Notes: generated by a model from the sequence alone, not told the origin. Shown: positions 34,170 to 47,125, counted from the first letter of the stretch. The stretch is DNA of 64,000 nucleotides from Heterohyrax brucei (GCA_028571685.1 CM053144.1:95510171-95574170), one strand, 5' to 3'. Numbers and translations: made by a program.

Positions 34170-35075
34170 TAGACTTAAAGTTAGGAGTTCTCTAGCCATA
34201 GGGTAGATAGTCTTTTTTTGTTTTCAATTCAACCCCAAAACTCAGAGCCAAGGACATACCACGACAATTAGATAATTAGCCTTACTGTCTCTTTGTTCAT
34301 TGAGTTTCTTTTTTTCCTCCATCCACCTGATAAGTGTGATGTCATTTAGGTCTTTTGGTCTTCGGTGTGACCTCACCTTGCTGGAGCTGCAAACTTGATC
34401 TTATTGAATAAAACCCATACCCTGGGCCATCATGTTTTGTCATACAGCTCCAAGACACATACTAGATTCAGACGTTCATTATGTGTGGATTCTCACTTTC
34501 TGATTGCTTATGGCTTCATAGGATTTCAGTCACGTACTTTTAAAGTTTTTAAACTCATAATGAGCATATTTAGTGTTCTGATGTGGAGAATTTTTCTGGA
34601 CATTGAGTACGCCATATTGCCAACACAGAAAGCCTTATTTTGCTTTCATCTGGTAAAAGATGGATGGCTGGCTGAGGTAGGGGAAAATGTGTCTCAATAA
34701 AGCAAACATGCTGACAGGTACTAATTTCTAGAGTCAGTAATAGATTTAGGACTTACGTCTTTCACATATATTTGTGTACCTTTGCTCCAGTTTTCTTACT
34801 GTATCTTATGTGAACTTCCTTCTATAGTAGATATGTTTATTTACAGTTGTGTAAATATTACATGATGTAAATACTGTGCATGACTATAAATAAGCAAAAA
34901 GATTTTAGTGTGCTGTTTTTCTTTTTGTAGGAAATAAAATGTTTACAAGAAATCCTCAAAGGCAAGCAAATTGTAGGAAAAGCTGCAATAAGAAAAGGGA
35001 CTGGAAAGTGCTCACATTGATTTATGTTGAGTAGTTCTAGTAATGGATACTTACCTCAGTTTCTTTTTGTTTCAG
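34170..35075. other. End of intron 1, unassigned
   Basis: Unique-looking intronic sequence up to the exon 2 acceptor, which has a clear polypyrimidine tract at 35060-35073. Confidence 0.5.
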
Positions 35076-35169
35076 CTTTGACTAGATCAGAGTCTAAGAG
35101 AGATGGAGGTTTTAAAAATAATTGGAGCTTTGATCATGGAGAAGAAAGTGAAGGAGATACAGACAAAGA
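35076..35169 (+). CDS. SENP6: SENP6 coding exon 2
   Basis: A 94-base exon after a pyrimidine-rich acceptor (TTTCTTTTTGTTTCAG) with donor AAAGA|GTAAGG. It encodes [20 protein letters not shown] followed by an acidic stretch ([11 protein letters not shown]), as in the SENP6 N-terminus. Phase enters at 1 and leaves at 2; the split codon GA|T (Asp) is completed at 37037. The 23.8 kb intron 1 before it contains a full-length antisense L1. The region is predicted to be disordered and acidic, upstream of the catalytic domain; no catalytic residue lies here. Confidence 0.95.
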
Positions 35170-36730
35170 GTAAGGATTTTTTTTTTCTCCATATTTTATA
35201 AGAATGGAAATTTTCATTAGAAAAACAATTTATATTCTGTGGAAGTATATTAAAAAGTATGGTATTTACTTAAAACATTGAATTACTTAACAGTACCATT
35301 AGGAAAACAAAAGCAATTCTTTATCGGTCAGTAATTTTATTATATTAGTCTGTCTTTTTAAATGTGTAAATATGTGTATGTAATGCATGGCATTTGTGAG
35401 TAAAAATTTGCCATATGACAGAAGATGTCTAATTAAAAGGGATTATTCTTTAATCTAAAAATAGGGTTCTCTTCCAGCATTAGTTTGAAAAAATCACTAT
35501 TTATCGCATATTAGTGAACCCAGGTTAAGCCCCTTGAATTTTGTGTGAAAATTTAAGTCCTGCAGTATCTTTCTTCACTACTTAAACCCACCCCTCCCTC
35601 ACATAAATCTTATGTCAAAGTACCACTCAAGAAAGCATAAATGCAGGAACACTATAAATAATAAACATTGATGTTCACCCAGACAGAAGTTAAGCAGTGT
35701 ATTCAGTGCACTTTGTTAATATATTTGGTTATATTGTTAATGTATCTGGATTGACTCCTGTGTAAAAATTTTTAATGATACTTTTACCAGAATCTTTTGT
35801 ATGCTGGAGAATCCCACTACAAATCCAGTATTGCCGTTGATTTCTTGGTGTATTGGCCTAGTTTTCCCCGGTTTATTGACCTAGTTTTCCCCTGGTTAGA
35901 GAAACAACAAATTTAAAGAAACAACTACTCATACAAACTTCTACCAGAACTGTAGATATTTTGAAGAAATTTTTGCACAGAATTTCATTCAGAGTATATT
36001 GGTTAAACATATAATAGGTACTTCACTTCTGTCTGGGCAGCAGCTCCATTCCTGATTACTTCAACTTTTATATGCCTTCACCTATGCGATGTTGAGCTGA
36101 AGTGAAGCTTTGAAGAAAAGCTTTGTGGCCTTCTTTCTTTTGATTACTTTTTAATTTAGCAGATTTTTTGATACATTTATTATTTATGTAGTTTTGAACA
36201 ATTGAAATTAAGCAGAAAGTATACCACCTTTTAAACGTTTCTGTAAAAATGTAAAGAGAATTTTTAGCATTAAGATATTGGGATGCATATAGCCAGTAAT
36301 GAAGCAGAGCATTTTACATTTTAATTATGGGTAGTATTTTACCATTAGTAGCTGACAAAGTTGTCTTTAGAAGAATATATTTGACTTTCTGTACTGGAAG
36401 ATTTTCTGTGTTATGTAAACAGTTGGTCTTTGTAGGTGCTAGCAGTCCTCTACGTTTCGTTTATGAATTATACTGTTTGCGTCACCTGGTATTTTAGAAT
36501 CGCACATCAGTGACTGACCCGTAGTGAAGTTTTGATGTTAGGAGTAGTGAAAGTATACCTTTTTACTGTAGCAATACTGTGAGAATTACTTTCTTCTCAT
36601 TAATAAAGGTCTTTTTCCTTTATCAGTTTCTTTTTTATTTCTGTGTCCTCACCTAATGATAAACCCAGCAGGAAAAGAAAATTGAGTGAACATAACATAA
36701 AATCCGAGTTTGAAAAAAAAAGTATTCATT
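35170..36730. other. Intron 2, first part, unassigned
   Basis: AT-rich intron without a clear repeat; this is the only repeat-poor stretch of more than 1.5 kb in the transcribed part. Confidence 0.45.
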
Positions 36731-36734
36731 TAAG

Positions 36735-36955
36735 GTAGGACTTGGCAAACTATGGCCCATGAGCCAAATCTGACCTATCATCTGCTTTTGTTAATAAAGC
36801 TTTATTAGAACATAGCCATGTATGTTGTCTGTGGCTGTTTTCTCACTCTAGCGGCAGTCAAGTGGTTGCTATCCAAACCTTTGGCCTGGGAAGACTAAAT
36901 TATTTACTATCTGACCCTTTACTGGAAAAGTTTGCTGATCCCAGAGTTAAGTGAA
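36735..36955 (-). mobile_element. hAT-type nonautonomous DNA transposon
   Basis: GGCAAACTATGGCCCATGAG to GGAAAAGTTTGCTGATCCC: the inverse orientation of the element at 21647, with TAATAAAGCTTTATTAGAAC inside. Confidence 0.75.
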
Positions 36956-37036
36956 CATAAAAGAGAAAACTTTTCTGAATGTAATGTATGAGTTCTAATT
37001 GTTACTTAAGGCTTTTTCCCTTTATTTTCTGTGTAG

Positions 37037-37100
37037 TGGAACAAATCTTCTCAGTGTAGATGAAGATGATGAGGATTCAGAAACCTCAAAAGGAAAAAAG
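37037..37100 (+). CDS. SENP6: SENP6 coding exon 3 (GC donor)
   Basis: A 64-base exon after acceptor TTTTCTGTGTAG. It encodes GTNLLSVDEDDEDSETSKGK plus K, an acidic patch followed by a short lysine-rich end, as expected for SENP6. The exon ends in phase 0 at residue 70. The donor is AAG|GCAAGT: it has GC instead of GT in an otherwise near-perfect context, and no better GT donor preserves the frame next to it. The next exon at 60263 continues the known protein order exactly, so the GC site is the one most likely used. Confidence 0.92.
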
Positions 37101-37169
37101 GCAAGTGTTGCTTTTTTGTTGTTGTTAAATTAGGTTGTAATAGTTAAAACTATTGCTCTCAAAAACGGA

Positions 37170-37900
37170 GCTTTATATTTTTTACTTGTGAACCTAACCA
37201 CCCATTTCCCTATTCCAGAGACAACCAGTTCTGTCAGTTTCTTGTGTATCTTTCCTGAAATACTTCATGCATTACAAAGATATTTTACCACAGTTCCGTG
37301 TACAATTGGTACCATTCTCTGTGTGCTTTTCATTTCTTACTTTTTTTTACTTAATATACCTTGGAGACCATTCCATGAGAGTCCAGGAAAAACACCCTCT
37401 TTCTTTTCAGTGGGTGCGTAGTATTGCATAGTTTGATGGACCATTCCTCAATATCACTGTGTTGATGGATGTATATGGTATTTCTAACTTTTTTCCCCTA
37501 AATTAGTGTTGAGTAAATTAGTCTTCTAAATAGTTCATTTTTCACTCATACAAGCATATTAGCAGAATGAATGCTTAGAAGTAACCTATCAGAACAATAC
37601 ATCTCTTATTGTGCGCAATATATTCTTTTGTCAGTAGTGTCTAACAGTTCTTGTTTTCCCTCACTGTTGGTACAACATTTTCAACATTTTGATCTTTGCC
37701 ATTGAAAAACAGAATCTCAATATAGTATTAATGTTTGTTTTTTTTTATGAGTGAGCTTGAACACCTTTTCGTGTGTGTAGCCTTTTCTATTTCTCTTAAG
37801 ATTACCAGCTGATATTCTTTTGCCTATTTTTATGTTTGGTCTTTGGACTGTTACTGAGTTATATAAATTCTTCATATGGATTCTAAAATGCTTTTATTAA
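37170..37900 (-). mobile_element. Old L1 3' fragment
   Basis: TAGTATTGCATAGTTTGATG and CCATTCCTCAATATCACTG follow the antisense old-L1 3' UTR pattern. Confidence 0.5.
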
Positions 37901-39119
37901 AAAAAACATTTTGACATTTCTGAAATCTGGATGCATCTTATAATGACATCATGAACTTTGTCCTTTTTTTGACATAGCAGTATGTCTAATAATGGTGAAT
38001 CATAATGATTTAGGTTGGTAAAATACAATATCTTAGATAAACTAGCTGTTTACTGTGATACTAGTTAATAATTGAAACCAGTTTTTTTCATTAGTCTTTT
38101 GGCTTTGCTTGTAGGTATTGCTTTGGAGAAAATGTATTCTGAAGTTGTCAAATGTATTATTATTTTTTTATGACTTTCGAGTTTATTGTCTTGGTTCCTA
38201 ATCACTTATTTGTTCTGTACTATTTTTTTATTATGATTGAATGAAAATGGACATTACCATATAAATTTGCATGCTCACCTATATGTAGCTTCCACTGCTC
38301 TCCCAACACGGTGGCAGCACACTCTTCCTCTCTGCTCCATACATATTCTATCTTCCCAACAGTTTCCTATCTCCTCCTCTCCACCCACTCCTCTTTCTCC
38401 AGTATGAGGTCAGCAGGACGACATCTTACAGATGCATAGCAGCACGAAGTGCCTACAAAATATGGTCACTCTGCATCTCCACGTGCAATACATGTTGCTG
38501 TCCGAAGAGTTGACCTTCATTATGGTTGATGGACAGGGGCAGCATGAGGGCCAGAGGCCATACTCCCAGAGGAACCCCGAAGCCCCTGGACCATCAGTTG
38601 TGGTCTTTTAGTGGAGATCTCAGGGTGCACCCCTATTTATTCTTGTGTTGCCAGTGAGACTCAACTTTGTGAGCTCCGTCGCAGCTATCACTGGTGGTGG
38701 CCGGGCACCATCTGGTTCTTCTAGTCACAAGTCAATGTAGACAGCTACTCACGTGAGTCTCTCTGTCTTCTGGGTTCTCTTTTCCCCACGTCGTTATGGA
38801 GCTCGATGAAATCCACCCCTGCTGAGTTCAGGCCATTTGCTCTACACTCAGATGGCAGCTTGACAGCTTTTAAGACCCCAGACGCCACTTAACAATGTGG
38901 GGTGCAGAGTCCTCATTAGCAAAATGCTAGTTGTGCCAATTGGCCTCGATTTCCCCTGAGACCATGGTCCCCAGCCCCTACCCCAGCTACTCTGTCCTCA
39001 CAATATTGGGTTAAGATGGCAGGAGTACTCAAGTTGTATTGAAGTCCAGTTAATACTGATCTTCTTACTAATGTATGCTGTCACTGATTTCACCCAACCA
39101 AATTCCTAACAACTGATCT

Positions 39120-42100
39120 AAACCTTTCCCGTCTCACGCTACTTCCCTCTCTACCCTTGCAGTCATCAAAGAGTCTTTTCTTCTATGCATGAGTGTGATT
39201 TTAAGTTCTTATAGTAAGGGTCTCATACAGTGTTTGACCTTCTGTCGCTGACTGCTTTCACTAAACATGATGTCCTCCAGTTAAAACTAGGTTATGAGAT
39301 GTTTCCTGAAATAATTGTTCTTTATCATTGCATAGTGTTCCATTGAATATATATCTCATAGTTTACCTATCCGTTCCTCTGTTGTTGGGCATCTGGGATG
39401 ATTCCATCTTTTTGCTGTTGTGGACTGTGCTGTGATGAACATTTGTGTGCATGTGTGAGCTGGTGTGAATGGCCTTGATTCTGTAGGATATATTCCAAGC
39501 AGTGGGATTACTGGGTCAAATGGTTTATCTGTATTAGGCAGCTGCTAGAAATCTGGTTGGGTGAAATCGGTGATAGCACGCATTAGAAACAAGAACAACA
39601 TTAAGTGGACTTCAGCATAGCTTGAATACTCCTTCCATCTTAACCTAGTATTGCAAGGACAGAGTAGCTGGGGCAGGGGGCAGGCCAGGGGACCATGCTC
39701 TTAGGTGAAATCGAGGCCAATTGGCACAACTAGCGTTTTGCTAACAGGGCTCTCTGCACCCTAACATTTGTGAGTGGCGTCTGGGGTCTTAAAAGCTGCC
39801 AAGCTGCCATCCAAGAACACAGCAAATGGTCCCAACTCAGCAGGAACGGATGCTCACCGAGGACCAAAATGACATGGGGTAAAGACAACCCAGAAGATAG
39901 AGAGACCCACATGAGTGGGTGCCTACATCAACTTGGGACCAGAAGAAACAGATGATGCCTGGCCACCACCAGTGATAGCCGCGATGGAGCTCACTAAGTT
40001 GAGTCTCACTGGCAACACAAGAATAAAAAGGGGTGCATCATGAGATCTCCACTAAAAGACCTCAATTGATGGTCCAGCAGTTGTGCGGTTCCCCTGGGAG
40101 CGTGGCCCCCTGGCCCTGATGCTGCCCTTGCCCATAAATCATAACGAAGGTCTACTCTTTGGACATGAATGGGTTGGACCTGGCAACACAGAGTGACCGT
40201 ATATTGGATGCACTTTATGGTTCTGTGCATCTATAGGATATCATCCTGCTGACCTCTGGCTGGAGGAAGGAGAATGGGTGGAGAGGAGAGGAAAGGAGAC
40301 TGTTGGGAGGATGAGACATGTATGGAGCAGAGAGAATAGTGTGCTGTCACTGGGCAGGTAGAGCAGTTGAAGCTGCGTATAGATGGGCATGTAAATTTAT
40401 ATGGGAATGAACATTTTCACTCAGTCATAATATAAAAAAAAAATGGCTTATCTATATCCAGCTTCTTAAGGGAGCGCCAGATTGCTTTCCAAAGAGGTTG
40501 GACCATTTTGCAATCCCACCAGCAGTGTAGGAGAGTTACAGTTTCTCCACAGCCTCTCCAGCATTTGTTGTTTTGTGTTTTTTGGATCATGGCCAACCTT
40601 GTTTGGGTGAGGTGATATCTCACTGTAGTTTTGATTTAAATTTCTTTAATAGCTAATGATCGTGAGCATGTCTGCAATGTGCTTTTTGGCTGTCTGTCCA
40701 TCTCCTTTGCCCATCGTTTAATTGGACAATTTATCATTTTCTTATTGATATTTTGTAGTACTTTATAGATTATGGAGGTCAGACATTGGTCAGACGTATA
40801 GTTGCAGAATATTTTTTCCTATTCTGTAGGTGGCCTTTTAATTTTATTGATACAGTCTTTGGATGAGCAAAAGTGTTTGATTTAATAGTTCCCATATCTG
40901 TTGATTGTGGTTTGTTTGACAGATTTTGAAGTCTGTCTGCATTGTGTATTAAAACTTCCATTGTTCCTACTGTTTCTTGGATGAGCTTTGTTGTTTTAGA
41001 TTTGATTTTAGGTCTTTTCATCCAGTTTGAGTTGGTTTTTGTATAAGGTGTAAGACATGGGTCTAGATACCCAATTTTGCCAGCACCACTTGTTGAAGAG
41101 TTTGTTTTTACCCCAGTTTAATGTCTTAGGGCCTTTGTCGAATATCAACTGTTCATAGGTGGGTGGTGTCATTTCTGGGGTCTCAATTCTGTTCCATTGA
41201 TCTGTCTGTCTTTTTGTACCAGTACCAGGCTGTTTTGACTACTGTGGCAGTGTAATAGGTTCTAAAGTCAGGTAATGAGAGGCCTCCCAATGTGTTCTTC
41301 TTCTTTAGTAGTGCTTTACTTATCTGGGGGCTTCTTCCCTTTCCAGTCAAAGTTGGTAATTTGTTTCTCCATCTGATTAAAAATTGTCACTGGGACTTGT
41401 ATTGGGATTGCATTATATAAGTGGATTGCTTTGGGTAAAATAGACATTTTCACAATGTTAAATCTTCCTGTTCATGAGCAGGGTAAGTTTCTCCATTTAT
41501 GTAAGTCTCTCTTAGTTTCTTGTAGTAAGGGCTTGTAGTTCTCTTTGTAAAGGTCTGTTATTTCTGTAGTTAGATTTATTCCTAGGTACTTTATCTCCTT
41601 AGGGGCTATCTCATAAATGGTATTGACTTGGTGATTTCTTCCTTAACAGTCTCGTTGTTGTTATAAAGGAATCCTACTGATTTACTTATGTTTATCTTGC
41701 ATCCTGAGACTTTGCTGAACTCTTCTATCAGTTTGAGTAGTTTACTTATGGAATCTTTGGGATTCTCTGCATATACAATATCATCTGGAAATAGGGAGAT
41801 TTTGAGTTCTTCTTTGCCAATGCAGATGCCCTTTATTTCTTGGTCTTGTCTGATTGCTCTGGCTAGAACTTCTAGTACAATGTTGAATAGGAGAGGTGAG
41901 AGTGGGCATCTTTGTCTAGTTTCTATTCTCAAGGGAAACTGTTGCAGTCTGTTTCCATTCAGGATGACATAGGCAGTTGGCTTTGTATAAATGGACCTCG
42001 TTGCATTGAGGAATTGGCTGTCTGTTCCTATTTTTCGGAGCATTTTTAACATGAATGGGTGTTGGACTTTATCAAGTGTCTTTTCTTCTTTTCTGCATCA

Positions 42101-43800
42101 ATAGTCAAGATTGGGCAATTCTTGTCTTTTGTGATATTTATGTGGTTGATCACATAAATTGTTTGTCTGATGCTGAACCAGCCTTGCATCCCTGATATGA
42201 ATCCAACTTGGTCATGATGGATTATTTTTTTGATATTGTTGTTGTATTCTGTTGGCAAGAGTTTTGTTCAAGATTTTTGCATCTAGATTCACGAGTGATA
42301 TCGGTCTGTAGTTCTCATTTTTTGTTGGGTCTTTCCCTGGCTTTGATATCAGGGTTATTCTGGCTTCATAGAATGAATTTGGGAGTATTCCATCGCATTT
42401 CATACTATGAAATAGTCTCAGTGGTATCTGGGGCCGAGTTTTCTTGGTTGGCAGTTTTTTGATGATTTTCAGTCTCTTCCTTTGTCATGGGTTTATTAAG
42501 TTGTCCTTCACGATGTGATAATTTTGCTAGGTGATGTGAATCAAGGAGTTTGTCTATTTCCTCTGCGTTTTCAAATTTATTAGAGTACAGTCTTTCAAAG
42601 TATTCAGCCCTGATATTTTTGATTTCTGTTGTCACAACTCCCCTCTCATTTCTAATTTGGGTTACTTGTTTCCTTTCCTGTTTTTCTTTGTAAGTTTAGC
42701 CAATGGTTTCTCAGTTTTGTAGCTCTTTTCAAAAAACCAGCTTTTGGTCTTTTCAATTTTTTCAATTGTTCTTCTACTCTCTAACTCGTTTAGTTCTGCT
42801 CTAATCTTTGTGATCTGTTTTTTTCTGGTGCTTGAGGGCTTCCTCTGTTGTTCTCTCTCTACTTGTTCAAGCTTGGGTTTGGTTTCTTTCTTCCTTCCAG
42901 ATGTGTGCATTTATGGAGATAAACTGACCTGTGAGCACTGCTTTGGCTGTGTCCCACACATTCTGTTAGGAAGTGGTTTTGTTCTCATTGGAATCCGTGA
43001 ATTTCTTTATGTCATCCTTGGTTTCTTCTGTAACCCATGGTTTTTTGAGCAAGATGTTGTTCAGTTTCCATGAGTTCCACTTTTTATACATATTATTCCT
43101 GTTATTGATTTTGACTTTTGTGGCTTTTTGATCTGAGAAGATGCTTTGCATTAATTCAGTGGTATAGATTTTGTTGAGAATTGCTTTATGTCCTAACAGA
43201 TGATCTACTCTGGAGAATGCTTCATGTACACTGGAGAACAAGATGTAGTTGCCTGCTAATGGATAGAAAGGACTGTATATGTCAGTGAGGTCTAGTTGGT
43301 TATTTGTGGCAATAAGGTCTTTTGTGTCTTTATTCAGCTTTTTTCTAGATGATCTGTCTGATATTGAGAGTGGAGTGTTAAAGTCTCCCACTATTATTGT
43401 GGAGTGATCTATCTCCTTTTTGAGTGTAGTCAGTGTTTCTTTGAAGTATTTAGGTGCTCTAGTATTGGGTGTATAAATATTTAATATTGTTAAGTCCTGC
43501 TTGTGTGTTGAACCTTTCAGCAATGAATAGTGTCCATCCTTGTCCACGATTGTGGATTTGACATTAAAATCAATATTATCTGAGATTAGAATTGCCACAC
43601 CTGCTCTTTTTTGTTCATTGTTAGCTTGATATATATTCTTCCATTCTTTAATTTTCAGTTTGTTCATATCGTTAAGTCTAGGGTGAGTTTCTTGTAGGCA
43701 GCATATGGATGGGTCATGTCTTTTGATCCAAGATGTCGCTCAGTGCTTCTTTACTGGAGCGTTCAGTCCATTCACATTCAGTGTAATAGGTATGTGTTCA
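39120..43800 (-). pseudogene. L1 ORF2 remnant (copy 2)
   Basis: The endonuclease domain is open over 42966-43667 (STIIVGDFNTPLS, NSWKLNNILL). The RT block at 41606-42052 has [20 protein letters not shown] and an altered active site, FPDD-I. The C-terminal zinc-knuckle-like part lies at 40417-40623. An opposite-strand L1 fragment interrupts it at 39535-40442. Confidence 0.9.
39535..40442 (+). mobile_element. 5'-truncated L1 3' end nested in L1 copy 2
   Basis: About 0.9 kb of L1 3' UTR in the + orientation, ending in poly(A) at 40433-40442. Flanked by ATGG(T/C)TTATCT(G/A)TAT at 39520-39534 and 40443-40457, a 15-base target-site duplication with two mismatches. It interrupts ORF2 of the host L1. 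Confidence 0.92.
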
Positions 43801-44224
43801 GTGCTGCCATTGTGGTATGCTTATTTTTGTGTTGATGTTTTCTCTGTTGTTTGTGTTAATCTGTTCTGAGACATTCTTCTTTGTCAGCTGATTTTTCTCC
43901 TTTTTCAGGGTTGGCTTTGTAGTTGTTCAGACTCTTGTATTACATTTATTGGTATGGTATGTTGCATCTTTATTGTGTTTTACAGCTGCCCCTATGATCC
44001 CACTTAATAGACTGCGTATAAACCCAATTTTAGTTACTGCCAGTCTTGTCAGCTTCCTCTCCATCTGGAAGGACTATGACGGCTGTAGTAAATCCATCTT
44101 TTTAATATGATGACATCACAGTTTTCATGATATGATCACTGGATTCTTTCACTATTATAGCTTTTAATTTGGAGTCTTCCCTGGGTAGGATTCTGGATGA
44201 TGTGTCTTTCTGCAGTATAAAGTT

Positions 44225-45331
44225 AGTGGTAAGCCAAAGCCATGAGATTCTTTCAGTATTTCTTGTAGCTTTGGTTTGGTTTTTACAAAGTCTCTGAGTT
44301 TCTGTTTATCTACTAATGTCTTAATTTCATTTTCATATTTGAAAGATCATTTTGTGGGATATATGATTCTTGGTTGGAAGTTCTTCTCCTTCAAGGTTTT
44401 GAATATGTCGTGTCACTGTCTCTGTGCCAGCGTTTTTTCTGCTGAGAAATCTGACGAAAGCCTACAGGGTTTCCCTCTGAATGTTAGCTTTGCTTCGAGT
44501 CTTGCTGCCTCTAAGAGTTTCTGCTTATGTTTCATTTTGTTAAGCTTGGTTGTAATATGTCTTGGAGTCTTTCTTTTGAGATCTATACTGGGTGGCGTTC
44601 GAGATGCATCTTGGATATCTGTGTTCTCTTCGTTCTTGGTTTCTGGGAAGTTTTCTCTCAGCAGCTCAGCAACAATACTCTCTGTGTTCTCAGGTGTCTC
44701 ACCCTGTTTAGGGACTCCAATTAATCGAAGGTTGTTCCTTGTAACAGAGTCCCACATGCTTCTTAATGCTTCATCATTTATCTTGTTTCTTTTTTTTTTT
44801 TATTTTTCCTCATAGAGGCTGGAGTCAGTAGCTGTCTTCCAAGTCAGAAAGTCTCTTTTCCATTTGTTCCATTGTGTTTTCTTGTCTTTGAATTGAAGTT
44901 TCTGTGTCTTTGATTTTGTTCTTGATGTGTTGGATTTCAGAGTACTGGTTTTCCATCAGATCGAACAGCTTGCTTAATTTTTCATTTTGCTCTGCTGCAT
45001 GTTGTATAAAGTCTAGGAGCACTCTATATATAATCCTTTTGTATTCACCTTCTGATAATTTCAGAAAAGTTTCTCTGTCCGTGAAGCTTTTTGGTTGTTT
45101 CATTTGGGGGCCTTCCAATGCCATGGATGACTTTCTAGTTACTGCTTTCTCCAAAGTCTGTTGCTTTTTGGGCTTCATGTGAGTCAATAAAGGCTGGGAG
45201 AGACGCTGTGAGAATGGACGACAGTTGTTTCTGTAAGTCGTCTTAAAATGAAAAGTGAAAGATATCTGACCACTTCCCAGGTCAGTCAGGCTTTCAGGTG
45301 TACGGGGCCCTCTTCCCAACTGGCAAAGCAA
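44225..45331 (-). pseudogene. L1 ORF1 remnant (copy 2)
   Basis: An N-terminal and coiled-coil part is open at 44825-45331 (NKIKDTETSIQRQENTMEQM), then the RNA-binding core at 44413-44757 (RNNLRLIGVPKQGETPENTE). One break separates the two halves near 44790. Confidence 0.88.
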
Positions 45332-46539
45332 GCACTCTTATATGCAACCCCAGATGTTATGAATGAGTTCAAAATGCAGCAAGGCTACTGCCCTGTTGGC
45401 CTCTGCTGACAGGCCCCAGACGTAGGCGACACTGTGTAAAATAGTACTTTTCTGACAGCAAAGCACTTTCCTGCAGGCAAGCACTGGCTCCGAGCCTAGG
45501 AGTTAGGTCTCACTGAGGCTTCTGTACTCAAGATGGCATCCTGCATAAGCTCACCGCCCGGCACCTCCGTACAAACTACACGACGGCAGAGGCCTCAAGA
45601 GAGGCCAGAGGTGCTGAGATGCACAGAGTCCAGAGTCTCTGTTACTGGGTCCCAGCTGTGGGCAATACTTTTCTGCTGGAAAAGCACTCAGCTAAGAATC
45701 AAGTCCAGCCTAGGCCTCCGTATCCAAAGTGCCATCCCTGTACAAGCTCACCGCCACGCATCCCCATACAAACTAGACCGTGGCAGAGGTGGAGAGACCA
45801 AAAGTGGTGAGACACACAGAGTCCAAAGCTGAGCCCCCAGAATATGGCAATTTCACCCGCAGATCCCACCAGCAGTGTGTCTGAGCCTAGCCACTAGTCA
45901 AGACCCACCTCTGCCAGCTAGGAACAAGAGTCAGCTAAACAGAGGAGGTTCTCCTTTCAGTGGTATTACATGCGAATTAACAGCCCTGTGCCATGTTCTA
46001 GGGCTTACTAGGTGACCAGAAGCCTCCATTTAATTATCAGTTCAGGTCTTGGTTTCCAGAGGGATTCAGGGAGATGTGTGCTTAGTCTGCCATCTTGACT
46101 TTGCCCCCCTGTACTATATTTTTATAAAATAATTCCACAGTGATAATAGCAGTGTTATAACTAAAGAAATTATTTTAAAAAAATTTCTTGTTTGATTTTG
46201 GTAGCACCACTAGGTATAGCCTCCTTTGATTGTGTGTTGAAATTACTATTTTGGAAAGTCACCTGAAGTTCAGCTGGATGGAGAGTTAGATTTTTTTAAC
46301 AAATTCCCTTTAAATTTGATGTAATTTGCTTTATAATTTCGAAAATGTGGTTCAGCAGGTCTGATCTACAAAGTTATATTCAGAGAAGTCTAGCTTTAAG
46401 TTTAGCTCTCCGTTATTCTTCCTTTAGCATACACTTAAATGCACCCCCTTTTATCATCAAATCTGAAAGCTTTTTTTTACTAGGACAGTTCAATTCATTT
46501 TTGTTTTTTGTATACCATCCTTCTTAAAGAAAATATCCA

Positions 46540-46740
46540 CATTGTTTTAGCGCTTTGATTTTTATAATTAGCGGTATATAATGGATATTATACCACAGCA
46601 ACATATTTAGAGATGTTTTTTGGCTGTCATCTTTTTGTATTGCTATGTAGTAGTCCACTGATTATACTCTGGTTATTCAGTTAGTCCCCTCTTGATGAAT
46701 AGGAGTTTTTCTTGGTCTTTTGCTGTTACAAATGGTGTTT
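46540..46740 (-). mobile_element. Old L1 3' fragment
   Basis: TAGTAGTCCACTGATTATAC and GATGAATAGGAGTTTTTCTT follow the antisense old-L1 pattern. Confidence 0.45.
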
Positions 46741-46741
46741 G

Positions 46742-47125
46742 GAACCAGACTTGATGTCCTGACAGACTTGAGGATCCCCAGAAGACATGGCCTTTAGACT
46801 AATAGGCCAAAACTGAAACCATTCTGGAAGCCACCTCTTCAGTCAAAGATTGGACTGATTTGTAAGATATAATATGATGCTAGTGGAGAATGTGCTTTTT
46901 GGTTTAAGTGGATATGTTAGACTTAGTGTGCAGCTGCTGTCCAGAGACAAGACTAGAGGACAGAGGGGGACAGAAGCTAGTTGAATTGGCATGGGAAATG
47001 AGGGTTGAAACAACTGTGTTGTGACAATGTGGAGAGAGCAGCTAGAGTTATATAGCAATGTGTGTATATAAGTTTTTGTATGGCAAATTGACTTGTAAAC
47101 TTTCATTTAAAGGACAATAAAATAC
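46742..47125 (+). mobile_element. Interspersed retroelement 3' end
   Basis: The block ends TTGTAAACTTTCATTTAAAG then GACAATAAAATACTT, a polyadenylation-like tail. I recognise it as a common afrotherian interspersed sequence but cannot assign a family. Confidence 0.4.

Larger units (their letters stand above)
38230..46108 (-). mobile_element. Full-length L1 (copy 2), antisense, with nested insert
   Basis: Minus-strand L1 of about 7.0 kb plus a 0.9 kb nested insertion (39535-40442). Flanks share CTGTACTAT(A)TTTTT at 38215 and 46109, which I read as the target-site duplication. The 5' end (reversed, GGGGCAAAGTCAAGATGGC) matches copy 1 and the 5' UTR has two tandem blocks. ORFs are broken. Confidence 0.9.
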
